From positions 62,001 through 126,000 of the forward strand of contig JAQGOG010000057.1 in the NCBI GenBank assembly GCA_028293765.1: a stretch of DNA of 64,000 nt, in the 5' to 3' direction. A program made the position numbers and the translations under genes. Origin of the DNA: Gammaproteobacteria bacterium. GTDB lineage: Bacteria > Pseudomonadota > Gammaproteobacteria > Steroidobacterales > Steroidobacteraceae. Below the pieces are notes generated by a model. The model saw nothing but the letters and a program-made list of their open reading frames with translations, searched no databases and was not told the DNA's origin. The stretch's first letter is position 1. Each line of letters begins with the position of its first letter. Positions 43,065-53,175 of the stretch are shown here, piece by piece.

Positions 43065-43610
43065 TCAGTTCGCGCGCCGGGCGCTGCCAGCGCCCTCGCG
43101 CGCGCGCGCTGCCCGTTCCTTACGCTCTTTTTCCAGCTTCTTGCGGATGCGCTCGCGCTTGAGGTCCGAGAGGTAGTCGACGAACAGCTTGCCGTTGAGG
43201 TGGTCCATCTCGTGCTGAATGCAGACGGCCAGAACGTCGTCGTAATCGCGTTCGAAGACCTCGCCATTGCGATCCTGCGCCCTGACACGCACTTTGGCAG
43301 CCCTCTTCACGTCGTCGAAAATATTGGGTACGGACAGGCAGCCTTCCTCAGAGCTCGCCTCGCCCTCACGCGACAGGATCTCCGGGTTGATGAAGACCAG
43401 CGGCTGGTCATGATCCTGCGAAATGTCGATGACGACGAGACGCTTGTGAACATCCACCTGCGTGGCCGCGAGCCCGATTCCGGGCGCGGAATACATCGTC
43501 TCGAACAGGTCGTCGACGAGCCTGCCGAGCTCGGCGTCGAACTGGGTCACGGGCTGCGCACGGGTGCGCAGACGCGGGTCGGGATATTCGAGGATGGTTC
43601 TCAGGGCCAT
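43065..43610 (-). CDS. def: Peptide deformylase
   Basis: The three class motifs are intact: [14 protein letters not shown] and QHEMDHL, whose Cys and two His bind the catalytic metal and whose Glu is the base. It has a basic C-terminal tail ([19 protein letters not shown]). GGAAAG upstream of ATG 43610 is a good ribosome-binding site. It removes the formyl group from new proteins and is first in the def-fmt-rsmB-DUF4390-ntrY-ntrX operon. Confidence 0.97.
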   Translation of the reverse strand: MALRTILEYPDPRLRTRAQPVTQFDAELGRLVDDLFETMYSAPGIGLAATQVDVHKRLVVIDISQDHDQPLVFINPEILSREGEASSEEGCLSVPNIFDDVKRAAKVRVRAQDRNGEVFERDYDDVLAVCIQHEMDHLNGKLFVDYLSDLKRERIRKKLEKERKERAARAREGAGSARRAN

Positions 43611-43840
43611 GATCTGACTTTCCGCGGTTACCGGTTATTTGGACTTGAAAAGGCCGCCAATGTTCTAAAAGCGCTACAAATCGGTCGCGTCGCCAAGTCC
43701 CGACGACAACCGCCACGCCCGTGATCCAGCGCACAAAGTTGACATTAAATCGTGTGCCGCCGGAGCCTGTGCCAGTATAACAATCCGGAAATTGCAGCGC
43801 TTAGTCGTAAGCGCCCGCCTCGCGTGATGGGGAGTGGAGC

Positions 43841-45091
43841 ATGGTCTCAAATCAATTACTTGGGGCTCGCATTGCCGCGGGCCTGGCTGTCCTGTCCGTC
43901 ACCCTTTCAGGGTGCTCGTGGCTGCATTCCAGAGAGAGTGGGCCTCCGCCGTCCGCGCCGGTCACCCGTCCCATGCAGGCCCAGACGCAGATCGCGCCCT
44001 CCGCAGATGACATGACCGCTACCGAGGCGGCCATCAACGCGTCTGCCTCGACCGCCGCGCCGTCGCAGGCATCCGTTCCTGCGGACTCCGGAAACCTCAT
44101 CAACCCGAGCGCGCCCAAGAGCTACTTCGTCAAGCGCGGCGACACGCTCTGGGGTATCGCCACGCTGTTCCTGCGTGATCCCTGGTTATGGCCAGAGGTC
44201 TGGTATATCAACCCCCAAGTCGCCAATCCCCACCTCATCTACCCCGGCGACACCCTGGCGCTCGCCTATGGCGCCGATGGCCGCCCGCAAATTCGTCTCG
44301 AACAGGGCGGAGCCGCCCGGATGGACCCGCGCCTGCGCAGCACCGGCATCGACGGCGCGATTCCGACCATCCCGTACCAATCGATCGCCGCCTTCCTGTC
44401 GCGGCCCAGCGTGCTGACGCCTGACCAGGTAAAAAACGCCCCGTACGTACTGGCGTTTCGTGATGACCATGAGGTTGGCGGCTCGGGTCACGAAGTCTAC
44501 GTGAGGAATCTGAACGCTCCGGATCGCGCGCGTTACAGCATCGTCCATGTGGGCGACCCGCTGCGCGACCCCGACGATAACAAGGTCGTCGGCTACCAGG
44601 GCATTTACACCGCGACGGCCCTGGTCTCGAAGCCGGGTACTGTTACGAAGGCCGTTCTCATCGACGCCGCGCGTGAAACTCTGCGCGGCGACAAAGTCAT
44701 GCCGTCCGACAACGATGTACCGCTTAACTTCATGCCCAGCGCGCCCCGTAGCGACGTGCATGGCCGCATCATCGCTGTGGTGGACGGAACGGATCTCATC
44801 GGCCAGTACCAGATCGTGGTCATCAACCGCGGCTTGCGCGACGGCCTCGCTTCCGGAAACGTCCTTGCCATCGACCGGGCGGGCGAACGTGTTCGTGACA
44901 CCTACGCCAACGGCGCGAGCTTCACCCGCAAAGCGCAAGACCTGGGCACATCGTTCGCAAGGAAGGTGCAGCTACCCGATGAGCGCACCGGCACGTTGCT
45001 GGTATTCAAGCCGTTCGATCGCGTGAGCTACGGCCTCATCGTCGGCGCCTCCAACACCATCCAGGTGTATGACGTCGTCCACAATCCGTGA
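43841..45091 (+). CDS. LysM-domain lipoprotein
   Basis: This 416-residue protein has a lipoprotein signal (LAVLSVTLSGCS with the lipobox Cys at about residue 25), a Ser/Ala/Pro-rich spacer, and one LysM domain: KSYFVKRGDTLWGIATLFLRDPWLWPEVW, ending PHLIYPGDTL. The large C-terminal part has no recognised domain but is conserved in LysM proteins encoded between def and dprA. It is predicted to bind peptidoglycan from the membrane. A strong hairpin follows 56 bp after the stop. Confidence 0.9.
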   Translation: MVSNQLLGARIAAGLAVLSVTLSGCSWLHSRESGPPPSAPVTRPMQAQTQIAPSADDMTATEAAINASASTAAPSQASVPADSGNLINPSAPKSYFVKRGDTLWGIATLFLRDPWLWPEVWYINPQVANPHLIYPGDTLALAYGADGRPQIRLEQGGAARMDPRLRSTGIDGAIPTIPYQSIAAFLSRPSVLTPDQVKNAPYVLAFRDDHEVGGSGHEVYVRNLNAPDRARYSIVHVGDPLRDPDDNKVVGYQGIYTATALVSKPGTVTKAVLIDAARETLRGDKVMPSDNDVPLNFMPSAPRSDVHGRIIAVVDGTDLIGQYQIVVINRGLRDGLASGNVLAIDRAGERVRDTYANGASFTRKAQDLGTSFARKVQLPDERTGTLLVFKPFDRVSYGLIVGASNTIQVYDVVHNP

Positions 45092-45146
45092 AACGCCGCC
45101 CGCGCATCTTCTGACTCCGCGCTCCCGTCTAACCCAGCCTTCGTGA

Positions 45147-45177
45147 CCACCCGCAGCGCCTTGCGCGCTGCGGGTGG
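45147..45177 (+). terminator. 13-bp perfect hairpin after the LysM gene
   Basis: CCACCCGCAGCGC (45147-45159) and GCGCTGCGGGTGG (45165-45177) are exact reverse complements with a 5-base loop. CCATTTCT follows, so the T-run is weak, but the stem is very stable. It probably ends LysM transcription before dprA. Confidence 0.75.
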
Positions 45178-45234
45178 CCATTTCTATGCATTCGCGTGAA
45201 TTTCAGACCGGCGCCGCACAGCCGGCGCTGATCT

Positions 45235-46341
45235 ATGCTGATACGGATGGATGTGACCAAAGTCCGTGCGATGTTGGCGAGGGCGCCGGGTCTGACGGCC
45301 GAACACGTGCGCGCACTGTTCGCGGCCACTGGCGGCGAGTCCGATTTTATCCGCGGATCACGCGCGCCCGAAGAAGTTGGTTTGCCCCGCGCCGCGCGGG
45401 CCTTTCTAGCTTCACCAGACGAAGCAGCGCTGCAGTGCGATCTCCAATGGATCGAAGCAAGTGGCGCGCAGCTCATTCTGTGCACTGACCCGGCCTATCC
45501 GCCGCTTCTCGCGCAAACGGCAGGGGCACCGCCGGTGTTGTTTGTTCTGGGGTCAGTCGAAGCTCTCCACTCCCCCCAGCTGGCAATGGTGGGCTCCCGC
45601 AGTCCCACCGCCGCGGGCCGCAAGACCGCTCGCGATTTCGCCGCAGGGTTTGCGAGCGCCGGGCTCACTGTGACTAGCGGACTCGCTCTGGGCGTAGACG
45701 CGGCAAGCCACGAAGGGGCACTCCTTGTCGGCGGGCTCACTGTGGCCGTCTTCGGTACCGGCCTGGACCACGTATATCCGTCTGCAAACGCCGGCCTTGC
45801 GGCGCGCATTCGTGAGCGTGGCGCGCTCGTGTCAGAATTTCCGCCTCGCACCCGACCCTTGGGCGTCAACTTCCCGCGGCGCAACCGCATCATCAGCGGG
45901 CTTTCACGAGGCACGCTGGTGGTGGAGGCTACGCGGCGGAGTGGCTCCCTGGTCACTGCGCGGCTGGCCGGGGAACAGGGACGTGAGGTGTTCGCGATAC
46001 CTGGCTCTATCCACAGTCCCGTCTCGCGCGGCTGTCACCAGCTCATCCGTGACGGTGCAACACTCGTGGAAGCGCCGGCAGAGGTCCTTTCAGAGTTGAG
46101 AATACCCTTGCCCGGACAACGACTTACGAATCGGCAGCGGTGCGGGAAGGCGCCTTCCCCATTGGACAAGGGATATGAAATGCTGTTAGATGCGCTCGGC
46201 TTTGAACCTGCAACCATCGATGTTCTCGTCGCGCGCACGGGACTGCCGGGCGAGTCGATCGCGTCGATGTTGCTGATTCTCGAGCTCGAAGGCTGCGTGG
46301 CAGCTCTCCCGGGCGGTCGTTATGACCGTATACCTGAATGA
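45235..46341 (+). CDS. dprA: DNA-processing protein DprA
   Basis: The 368-residue protein has a SAM-like N-terminus, the Rossmann DprA core (LAMVGSRSPTAAGRKTARDFA, SGLALGVDAASHEGAL, FPRRNRIISGLSRGTLVVEA, SGSLVTARLAGEQGREVFAIPG) and a C-terminal winged-helix segment. It loads RecA on incoming single-stranded DNA during transformation. ATG 45235 is used; ATG 45247 is also possible. Its stop overlaps the smg start (ATGA). Confidence 0.95.
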   Translation: MLIRMDVTKVRAMLARAPGLTAEHVRALFAATGGESDFIRGSRAPEEVGLPRAARAFLASPDEAALQCDLQWIEASGAQLILCTDPAYPPLLAQTAGAPPVLFVLGSVEALHSPQLAMVGSRSPTAAGRKTARDFAAGFASAGLTVTSGLALGVDAASHEGALLVGGLTVAVFGTGLDHVYPSANAGLAARIRERGALVSEFPPRTRPLGVNFPRRNRIISGLSRGTLVVEATRRSGSLVTARLAGEQGREVFAIPGSIHSPVSRGCHQLIRDGATLVEAPAEVLSELRIPLPGQRLTNRQRCGKAPSPLDKGYEMLLDALGFEPATIDVLVARTGLPGESIASMLLILELEGCVAALPGGRYDRIPE

Positions 46342-46832
46342 TGACCGGCAGCGTTCTCGACATTCTGATTTACGTTTTCGACCGCTACATGCTCGACGAG
46401 GTACCCGAGGTACCTGAACGCGAGCATCTCGTGCGAGACCTCGAGCGTGCCGGCTTCGGCCAGGCGAATGTCGAGCGGGCGCTCGACTGGCTTGCGGATC
46501 TGGCATGTGAGCGCGATCGTCCCCCCTTGCCTTTGTCGACGAAGGACAAAGGCAAGGGACCGACGGTGCGGATTTTTTCCGATGGCGAGCTCGTGCGACT
46601 CTCGACGGAGTGCCGAGGGTTTCTGTTTACGCTCGAGCGCCTCGGCATTCTCTCGCCGCAGCAGCGCGAGATCGTGATCGAGCGCATGCTGGCGCTCGAT
46701 GCCGACGAGCTCGACACGGAACAGCTCAAGTGGGTCGTGCTCATGGTGTTGTCGAGTCAGCCGGGACAGGAGCTGGCATTCGAGCGGCTGGAGGATCTGG
46801 TATCCGATGCGCATCCCAACGTCCCGCACTGA
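46338..46832 (+). CDS. smg: Smg (DUF494) family protein
   Basis: This 164-residue acidic protein has the DUF494 pattern: VLDILIYVFDRYML, LVRDLERAGFGQANVERALDWL and LKWVVLMVLSSQPGQELAFERLEDLV. Function is unknown, but the gene lies after dprA in most gammaproteobacteria. It is translationally coupled to dprA. A terminator hairpin with a T5 run follows. Confidence 0.92.
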   Translation: MMTGSVLDILIYVFDRYMLDEVPEVPEREHLVRDLERAGFGQANVERALDWLADLACERDRPPLPLSTKDKGKGPTVRIFSDGELVRLSTECRGFLFTLERLGILSPQQREIVIERMLALDADELDTEQLKWVVLMVLSSQPGQELAFERLEDLVSDAHPNVPH

Positions 46833-46868
46833 ACTGCTCGAGTCAGGGATCCGACGCCTCACAGGGGT

Positions 46869-46890
46869 CCGCGGTTCGTCCGCGGTTTTT
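46869..46890 (+). terminator. Rho-independent terminator after smg
   Basis: CCGCGG (46869-46874), loop TTCGT, CCGCGG (46880-46885) and a TTTTT run. The stem is only six base pairs but all G-C. It lies between smg and topA, giving topA its own transcript start. Confidence 0.7.
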
Positions 46891-46920
46891 CGTTTCTGGA
46901 TGACGTGTTTTCCGTAAGCA

Positions 46921-49653
46921 ATGGCAGACAACCTGGTCATAGTCGAATCGCCTGCCAAGGCGAAGACGATCAAGAAATATCTTGGCAAGGATTTCGACGT
47001 GCTCGCCTCGTACGGGCACGTGCGCGATCTCGTGCCCAAGGAAGGCGCCGTCGATCCCGACAACGGCTACGCTATGAAGTACCAGGTGCTCGAGAAAAAC
47101 GAGCGCCACGTCGACGCCATCGCCAGGACCCTGCGCAAGTCGAAATCGCTCTATCTCGCGACCGACCCCGATCGGGAGGGCGAGGCGATCGCCTGGCATC
47201 TGAAAGAGCTTCTGCAGGCGCGCGGCGATCTGGACGGCAAGCAGGTCCATCGCGTGGTGTTTTACGAGATTACCAAGAACGCCGTACGCGAAGCCGTCGC
47301 CCAGCCGCGCGGCCTCTCACTCGATCTCGTGAACGCGCAGCAGGCGCGCCGCGCACTCGATTACCTCGTCGGCTTCAATCTCTCGCCGCTGTTGTGGAAG
47401 AAAGTAAGGCAGGGTCTCTCGGCCGGGCGGGTGCAGAGTCCGGCGCTGCGCATGATCTGCGAGCGCGAAGCAGAGATCCTCGCGTTCCTCGCTCAGGAAT
47501 ACTGGACGATCGACGGCGAAGGCGCGCACGCATCGCCCCCCTTCCCGCTCAAGCTCCTCGAGTACCGCGGCCAGAAAGTCGAACAGTTCAGCTTCACCAC
47601 CGAAACCCAGGCACGCGAAGTCGAACGCGCCATCCAGACCGCCGCGGTTGGCTCGGCCAGCAGCGAGACTCCGGGGCGCCTGAAAGTCATCGCCATCGAT
47701 CGCAAACAGCGCCGCCGCAATCCCGCTCCGCCGTTTACGACATCGACGCTACAACAGGAAGCAGCCCGCAAGCTCGGCTTCAACGCCCGGCGAACGATGC
47801 GCCTCGCGCAACAGCTCTATGAAGGTCTAGACATCGGCGGCGACGAGGGCAGCGTCGGTCTCATCACCTATATGCGCACGGACTCGGTGTCGCTTGCGGC
47901 GGAGGCGATCCAGGAGATCCGCGAAGTCGCCACGAAGCTGTATGGCAAGGCCGAGGTCGCCGACGAGCCGCGCCACTACAAGACGAAATCGAAGAACGCG
48001 CAGGAAGCGCACGAGGCCATCCGACCGACCTCCGCCGCGATTACGCCGGCCAGCGTCGAAGGCAAGATCGAAGACGACCACTATCGGCTTTACTCGCTGA
48101 TCTGGAAGCGTGCGGTCGCCTCCCAGATGAACCACGCGACTTTCGACACTGTTGCGGTCGACATGCTCGCGGGCCCCGACGGACCCGAGAGACATCTTCT
48201 GCGGGCGAACGGGTCGATTCTCGTCAAACCTGGTTATATCTCCGTGTACCAGGAAGGCATCGACGACGCCAAGGCCGACGACACCGACCACGTGTTGCCG
48301 CCGATGCAGGCAGGCGACACGGTCGACCTGCTCGCGCTGCATGCCGAGCAGCACTTTACCGAGCCGCCGCCGCGCTACTCGGAAGCGTCGCTCGTGAAGG
48401 CACTCGAAGAGCACGGCATCGGCCGGCCTTCGACCTACGCGACGATCATCTCGACGCTGCAGGATCGCGAGTATGTGGAAATGGACGCCCGGCGTTTCAT
48501 CCCGACCGATATCGGCAAGATCGTCGGCCGCTTCCTTACAGAGCACTTCCACCGTTACGTGGAGTACGGCTTCACCGCGGCGATGGAAGACGAGCTCGAC
48601 GCCGTCTCGCGCGGCGAAGAGGAGTGGACCACTCCCCTCGAGAAGTTCTGGAAGCCGTTCATCGACCAGGTCGAGTCGATCGAGAAAAACGTCACGCGCG
48701 AGCAGGTTGCCCAGGCGCGCGAGTTGGGCAAGGACGCGGCAACGGGCAAGCCGATCACGGTGCGCATGGGCCGTTTCGGGCCTTTCGTGCAGATCGGCAC
48801 CAAGGACGATGAGGAGAAGCCGCGTTTCGCGGGACTCAGACCCGGACAGAAGATGGACAAGATCACCCTCGCGGAGGCGATCGATCTGTTCCAGCTGCCG
48901 CGTACTCTCGGCGCGACAGCCGAAGGTGAAGCGATCACGACCAACGTCGGCCGCTTCGGGCCCTACGTCAAATACGGCAGCAAGTACGTCTCGCTCAAAG
49001 CGGAAGACGATCCGTACACGATCACTCTCGAGCGCGCGCTCGAAGTCATCAGGCTCAAGCAGGAAGCGGATGCCAACCGCATCATTACCGATTTCGCCGC
49101 CGACGGCATTCAGGTGTTGAATGGCCGCTACGGCCCATACGTCACGGACAAGAAGAAGAACGCGAAGATCCCGAAAGATCGCGATCCGAAGTCGCTCACG
49201 CTCGAAGAGTGCCGCGCTCTGATCGCGCAGGCACCGGAGCGCACTGGCGGCCGGTTCGGTCGGGGCAAGCGCGGCGCGCCGGCGGCTGCCAAGGCACAAG
49301 CGGCGCCTGCCGGCGACAGGGCAACAGCAGCGGCCGCCGGGACGGCCGGCAAAAAGAAGCGACCGGCAGCTGCCTCCAAGGGAGCCGCTCAAGCTGGGTC
49401 GGGTCAACCCCCCGCCAAACCAACACGCACTGCGACACCTCACGCAGCCGGGACGGCTGCAACGGCACCGCGCGCGGCAGCGCGCAAAGCTGCGTCAAAG
49501 TCAGGTTCGGCGACCGGTACGGCAAAAGCGGCAGGCGGGGCACCGAAGTCCAAGGCCACGGCGACTCCGAAGGCGCCGGCTAGCGTGGCTGGCTCTTCCA
49601 AACCGGCAGCAGCCGGCAAAGGCACAGCCCACCGTCCGCGTGGTGTGAAGTAG
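46921..49653 (+). CDS. topA: DNA topoisomerase I
   Basis: The 910-residue type IA enzyme has an N-terminal TOPRIM domain (LVIVESPAKAKTIKKYLG, YLATDPDREGEAIAWHL) and the active-site Tyr in LITYMRTDS. The C-terminal part carries repeats of the GRFGPFVQIG / GRFGPYVKYG / GRYGPYVTD type rather than zinc-ribbon CxxC fingers. The last 110 or so residues are a low-complexity Ala/Lys/Gly/Thr tail resembling histone-like proteins. It relaxes negative supercoils. Confidence 0.97.
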   Translation: MADNLVIVESPAKAKTIKKYLGKDFDVLASYGHVRDLVPKEGAVDPDNGYAMKYQVLEKNERHVDAIARTLRKSKSLYLATDPDREGEAIAWHLKELLQARGDLDGKQVHRVVFYEITKNAVREAVAQPRGLSLDLVNAQQARRALDYLVGFNLSPLLWKKVRQGLSAGRVQSPALRMICEREAEILAFLAQEYWTIDGEGAHASPPFPLKLLEYRGQKVEQFSFTTETQAREVERAIQTAAVGSASSETPGRLKVIAIDRKQRRRNPAPPFTTSTLQQEAARKLGFNARRTMRLAQQLYEGLDIGGDEGSVGLITYMRTDSVSLAAEAIQEIREVATKLYGKAEVADEPRHYKTKSKNAQEAHEAIRPTSAAITPASVEGKIEDDHYRLYSLIWKRAVASQMNHATFDTVAVDMLAGPDGPERHLLRANGSILVKPGYISVYQEGIDDAKADDTDHVLPPMQAGDTVDLLALHAEQHFTEPPPRYSEASLVKALEEHGIGRPSTYATIISTLQDREYVEMDARRFIPTDIGKIVGRFLTEHFHRYVEYGFTAAMEDELDAVSRGEEEWTTPLEKFWKPFIDQVESIEKNVTREQVAQARELGKDAATGKPITVRMGRFGPFVQIGTKDDEEKPRFAGLRPGQKMDKITLAEAIDLFQLPRTLGATAEGEAITTNVGRFGPYVKYGSKYVSLKAEDDPYTITLERALEVIRLKQEADANRIITDFAADGIQVLNGRYGPYVTDKKKNAKIPKDRDPKSLTLEECRALIAQAPERTGGRFGRGKRGAPAAAKAQAAPAGDRATAAAAGTAGKKKRPAAASKGAAQAGSGQPPAKPTRTATPHAAGTAATAPRAAARKAASKSGSATGTAKAAGGAPKSKATATPKAPASVAGSSKPAAAGKGTAHRPRGVK

Positions 49654-49715
49654 TCACGCGGACGCGGTGCTCAGCAAAGGTGCGCTGGCGCAGCGATTTT
49701 CGGTGCGAGCACTCG

Positions 49716-49740
49716 TCGCGCCGGTGCGATGCCGGCGCGA
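49716..49740 (+). repeat. 9-bp inverted repeat after topA
   Basis: TCGCGCCGG (49716-49724) and CCGGCGCGA (49732-49740) are perfect reverse complements around a 7-base loop, 62 bp after the topA stop. There is no T-run, so it may stabilise the mRNA end rather than act as an intrinsic terminator. Confidence 0.5.
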
Positions 49741-49845
49741 CCGCCGCGTAAAGGTCGGTGCCCGAAGCGAATATCGTGGCGTGACCGCAGCGCCAAATGC
49801 ACTATCGCTTTCTGCGCTTCGCGCCCGCAACAGACCCACATTGCG

Positions 49846-50688
49846 ATGAAATATCGACACTCCTTCCACGTCGGCAATTTTGCGGACGTGCACAAGCACG
49901 TCACGCTGATCGCCCTGCTGGGGGCCCTGAAACGCAAGGATAAGGGCTTCCTCTACCTCGAGACTCACTCGGGCCGGGGGGCTTACGACCTGTCGCAGGC
50001 GTCGGCAGAGGCCGAAGGCGGCATCGCCCGGTTCTCCGCTACCGTAAACAACTCCGGGGAACTGCAGCAGTACGCCGCACGGTTAGGGGAATATCGGGTG
50101 CAACAGGGCAATCCGCGCGCCTACCCCGGCTCCCCCCTGCTCGCGGCTCAGGAGCTGCGTCCGCAGGATCGCGCAGTGTTCGTCGAGTTGGTTGCCGCCG
50201 AAGCGCGAGTGCTGGAACTGGCACTGGCGGGTAACCCGACCGTACGCGTGGAGACCGGCGACGGATTCGATCGTCTCCGCGGCTGGCTCCCGCCGCCGGA
50301 ACGACGCGGCCTCACCTTCATCGACCCGCCGTACGAGGAGACAGGTAAGGACTTCGAGCGGGTAACGGCGGCCATCGCGGAGGCGCTCCGCCGATTTCGA
50401 ACCGGGGTCATCGTTGCCTGGTATCCCATCAAGGACGAGCGGGACATCACGGCCTGGCATGCCGGACTCTCCCGCACCCTCGACTGCGAGGCCCTCGCCG
50501 CCGAGCTATGGTTATATCCGCGCGACTCACGCGTCGCCCTCAACGGATCGGGACTGCTGATTGTGAACCCGCCGTATCTCCTCGCCGAGCGCATGCGGGT
50601 ATGGTTACCCGAACTGCAGGCGCAGCTCGATGCGGGGCAGGCTGGCGGGACGAGCGTCCGGACGCTCACGCCGACACCGCCGACGTAA
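49846..50688 (+). CDS. rlmJ: 23S rRNA (adenine(2030)-N(6))-methyltransferase
   Basis: The 280-residue length matches E. coli RlmJ. The start MKYRHSFHVGNFADVHKHV is the conserved N-terminus, which fixes ATG 49846. The catalytic DPPY motif is in GLTFIDPPYEETGKDFERV, and YLETHSGRGAYDL is the SAM-binding loop region. It methylates A2030 of 23S rRNA and has been linked to DNA uptake/use in some bacteria. It lies upstream of aroE. Confidence 0.95.
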   Translation: MKYRHSFHVGNFADVHKHVTLIALLGALKRKDKGFLYLETHSGRGAYDLSQASAEAEGGIARFSATVNNSGELQQYAARLGEYRVQQGNPRAYPGSPLLAAQELRPQDRAVFVELVAAEARVLELALAGNPTVRVETGDGFDRLRGWLPPPERRGLTFIDPPYEETGKDFERVTAAIAEALRRFRTGVIVAWYPIKDERDITAWHAGLSRTLDCEALAAELWLYPRDSRVALNGSGLLIVNPPYLLAERMRVWLPELQAQLDAGQAGGTSVRTLTPTPPT

Positions 50689-50719
50689 CGTTCCGGCGCA
50701 TCCAACGGACAATTGTCAA

Positions 50720-51586
50720 ATGAGCGCAAGCGCAACTGAAACGACGGATCAATATGGCGTGGTGGGCCATCCGGTCGCCCACAGCTGGTCGCCATTCATT
50801 CATGGATTATTCGGCCGCGAAACGGGCCAGGCGATGAGCTACCGGCTCTACGACTTCACGCCCGAAGAGTTTCACGAGCGTGTGCGCGAGTTCTTCAAAG
50901 AGGGTGGCCGGGGACTCAACATTACCCTGCCACACAAGATCGCAGCTGTCGACGTCGCTGACGACCTCACGGCGCGGGCCGCGCATGCCGCCGCCGTCAA
51001 CACCTTCGCCGTCCGCGGCGACGGCACGATCCTCGGCGACAACACCGACGGCGCGGGCCTCGTCCGCGACCTCTGCGACAACCTTGGGATAGTCATCACG
51101 CGACGCCGGATTCTCATCATCGGCGCGGGTGGCGCGGCAAGAGGAGTGCTCGCGCCGCTGCTGGCGCTTTCGCCCACAGAAATCGTCATTGCCAATCGAA
51201 CGTCTGAGCGAGCTGAAAACCTTGCCAAGGCGTTCGGCAAGCTGGGCACGATCCAGGGTACCGGTTTTCGCTACATCTCAGGCGGCGCTTTCGATCTCAT
51301 CGTCAACGCTACGTCGGCCAGTCTGAGTGGCGACATTCCGGCCGTTCCGGCGACGGTCATCGGGCCACAGACCGTCTGTTACGACATGGCCTATGGAAAA
51401 ATCGACACTCCTTTCGTGCGTTGGGCGCTCAAACTCGGGTGCACGCGCGCGCTGCAGGGATGGGGCATGCTCGTCGAGCAGGCGGCGGAGTCATTCCGCG
51501 TCTGGCGCGGCGTCCGCCCATCCACCGCGCCCGTGCTCGCCGCATTGAAGGAGCGCGCCACTCTTCCCAGTATTACCGCATCGTAA
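50720..51586 (+). CDS. aroE: Shikimate dehydrogenase
   Basis: The 288-residue enzyme has [19 protein letters not shown], the substrate Lys in [10 protein letters not shown], Asp in [10 protein letters not shown], the NADP-binding [16 protein letters not shown] and [11 protein letters not shown]. It reduces 3-dehydroshikimate in aromatic amino-acid synthesis. ATG 50720 lies 31 bp after rlmJ. The 3' end overlaps the convergent gor gene by 14 bases. Confidence 0.95.
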   Translation: MSASATETTDQYGVVGHPVAHSWSPFIHGLFGRETGQAMSYRLYDFTPEEFHERVREFFKEGGRGLNITLPHKIAAVDVADDLTARAAHAAAVNTFAVRGDGTILGDNTDGAGLVRDLCDNLGIVITRRRILIIGAGGAARGVLAPLLALSPTEIVIANRTSERAENLAKAFGKLGTIQGTGFRYISGGAFDLIVNATSASLSGDIPAVPATVIGPQTVCYDMAYGKIDTPFVRWALKLGCTRALQGWGMLVEQAAESFRVWRGVRPSTAPVLAALKERATLPSITAS

Positions 51587-52925
51587 CGAGCTCTTCTGCA
51601 CTAGTCGGGTGGATGGCCACGGTGTCATCGAAGTCCTGCTTCGTGGCGCCCATACGCACCGCGATCGCAAAACCCTGCAGCATCTCGTCCGCGCCGGGTC
51701 CGACGATATGGACGCCGACGACGCGCTGCTCCGCACCCACGGTGACGAGCTTCATGTCACATCGCGGCTTGATCTTCGTCATTGCGTAATACATCGGCAC
51801 GAAGCTCGATTTGTATACAGTCACGGCCTCATCGCCGAATTCATCCCGCGCCGCCTGTTCCGTCAGACCGACGGTCCCGATCGGCGGATGGCCGAACACC
51901 ACGGTCGGAATATTGGCGTAATCGAGAAAGCGCTCGGGCATGGCGCCGAACAGGCGATCGCTCAGACGCCGTCCCGCGGCAATCGCGACCGGCGTGAGCT
52001 GCGATCGCCCTGTTATGTCACCGATGGCGTAGATGCCCGCGGCGCTGGTGGTCTGGAACTTGTCGGTGGCGATGAAACTGTAGGCGTCGAGCTTGACTCC
52101 CGCGCGCTCGAGGTCGAGCTCCTCCACCGCGGGTGTGCGCCCTATCGCCCACAACACGCTGTCGAAGGGCTCCAGGCGCCGCCCGTCGCGCACCTCGAGC
52201 TCGAGAGCGCCGGCGGCATTGCGCTCGAGCGATTGCGGCCAGGCATTCGTGACGACCTCCACCCCTTGGTCGCCAAGAACCTTCAACGTCGCCTGCCCTA
52301 TCATCGAATCGAACTCCTTCAGAGCGCTCTCGCCGCGCAGCACGAGCGTCGTCTTCGATCCGAGCGCGGCGAAGATGCCGGTGAGCTCGATGGCGATATA
52401 GCCGCTGCCGACGACAGCGACCCGTTCCGGCCGCTCCGGGAGCTCGAAGAAGCTATCGGACGTGATGCCCAACTCGGCGCCCGCAATATCAGGCAACAGC
52501 GGCCGGCCGCCCGTCGCGATGATGATGTGGCGAGCGGTGAGGTTGCGGTCCGCCGCCCTTGCCGTATGCGCATCCACGAAGTGAGCCCGACCGCGCACGA
52601 GCTCCACTTTGCGCCGGGCGAGATTGTTCTCGTAGATGCCATTCAGCCGCAGCACGAACTCGTCGCGCTTGGCCTTCAACAGCGGCCAGTCGAATCCGTC
52701 CGGGGTCTGCCGAAAGCCGTAATCCACGGCATCGTGCAGCCCCCCGGCGATCTCGGCCGCGTTCCACATTATTTTCTTGGGTACGCAGCCCACATTGACG
52801 CAGGCGCCGCCGAGCCGCCCCGACTCGATCAGGACCACCCTCGCACCATATTCCGCGGCGCGCTGGGCGGCCGCCAGACCGCCGCTGCCGCCACCGATCA
52901 CAATCAAGTCGAATTCGTCGGACAT
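51573..52925 (-). CDS. gor: Glutathione-disulfide reductase
   Basis: The 450-residue flavoenzyme has an FAD-binding N-terminus ([28 protein letters not shown]), the redox disulfide [16 protein letters not shown](P)-binding [15 protein letters not shown], a second FAD motif ([11 protein letters not shown]) and the C-terminal catalytic His in [16 protein letters not shown] with EYGARVV is typical of glutathione reductase rather than lipoamide dehydrogenase. ATG 52925 (MSDEF) is preferred over 52931. Confidence 0.94.
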   Translation of the reverse strand: MSDEFDLIVIGGGSGGLAAAQRAAEYGARVVLIESGRLGGACVNVGCVPKKIMWNAAEIAGGLHDAVDYGFRQTPDGFDWPLLKAKRDEFVLRLNGIYENNLARRKVELVRGRAHFVDAHTARAADRNLTARHIIIATGGRPLLPDIAGAELGITSDSFFELPERPERVAVVGSGYIAIELTGIFAALGSKTTLVLRGESALKEFDSMIGQATLKVLGDQGVEVVTNAWPQSLERNAAGALELEVRDGRRLEPFDSVLWAIGRTPAVEELDLERAGVKLDAYSFIATDKFQTTSAAGIYAIGDITGRSQLTPVAIAAGRRLSDRLFGAMPERFLDYANIPTVVFGHPPIGTVGLTEQAARDEFGDEAVTVYKSSFVPMYYAMTKIKPRCDMKLVTVGAEQRVVGVHIVGPGADEMLQGFAIAVRMGATKQDFDDTVAIHPTSAEELVTMR

Positions 52926-53175
52926 ACGCACCTTCGCCGGTTCCGTTCGGAACGTCGCGCCATGTTACATGGGGATGCCGGGCCGAAATCCATACCCCGT
53001 TCGGACGGTGCCTGGCAGGCGAAGCGCCTTGCGCCGGAACCCATACGCGACCCTCGCCCGAGGCGGGCCGGTCTACGCGGCTCTGCCTACACGGGTCTGG
53101 CTGCGCGGGGCGCGGCCCTACGCGGCCCGCCCAATAGGCAATAGAATAGGTTCCTCCTACGGGACTGAGACATCC

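Noticed and set aside
43739-43781. TTGACA and TATAAC boxes upstream of the LysM gene
   Set aside because: They are 31 bp apart, far from the 16-18 bp needed for a sigma-70 promoter.
47827-49443. Long open frame on the minus strand opposite topA
   Set aside because: It is antisense to the conserved topoisomerase core; its Arg/Asp/Val-rich sequence is typical of shadows in GC-rich DNA and matches no family I know.
53050-53140. Repeated TACGCGGC words between gor and prlC
   Set aside because: Short, irregularly spaced and GC-rich; no palindrome or REP-like structure could be built.
51609-53144. Long open frame on the plus strand opposite gor
   Set aside because: It is antisense to a clear glutathione reductase gene and has shadow composition; the true plus-strand gene starts at 53176.
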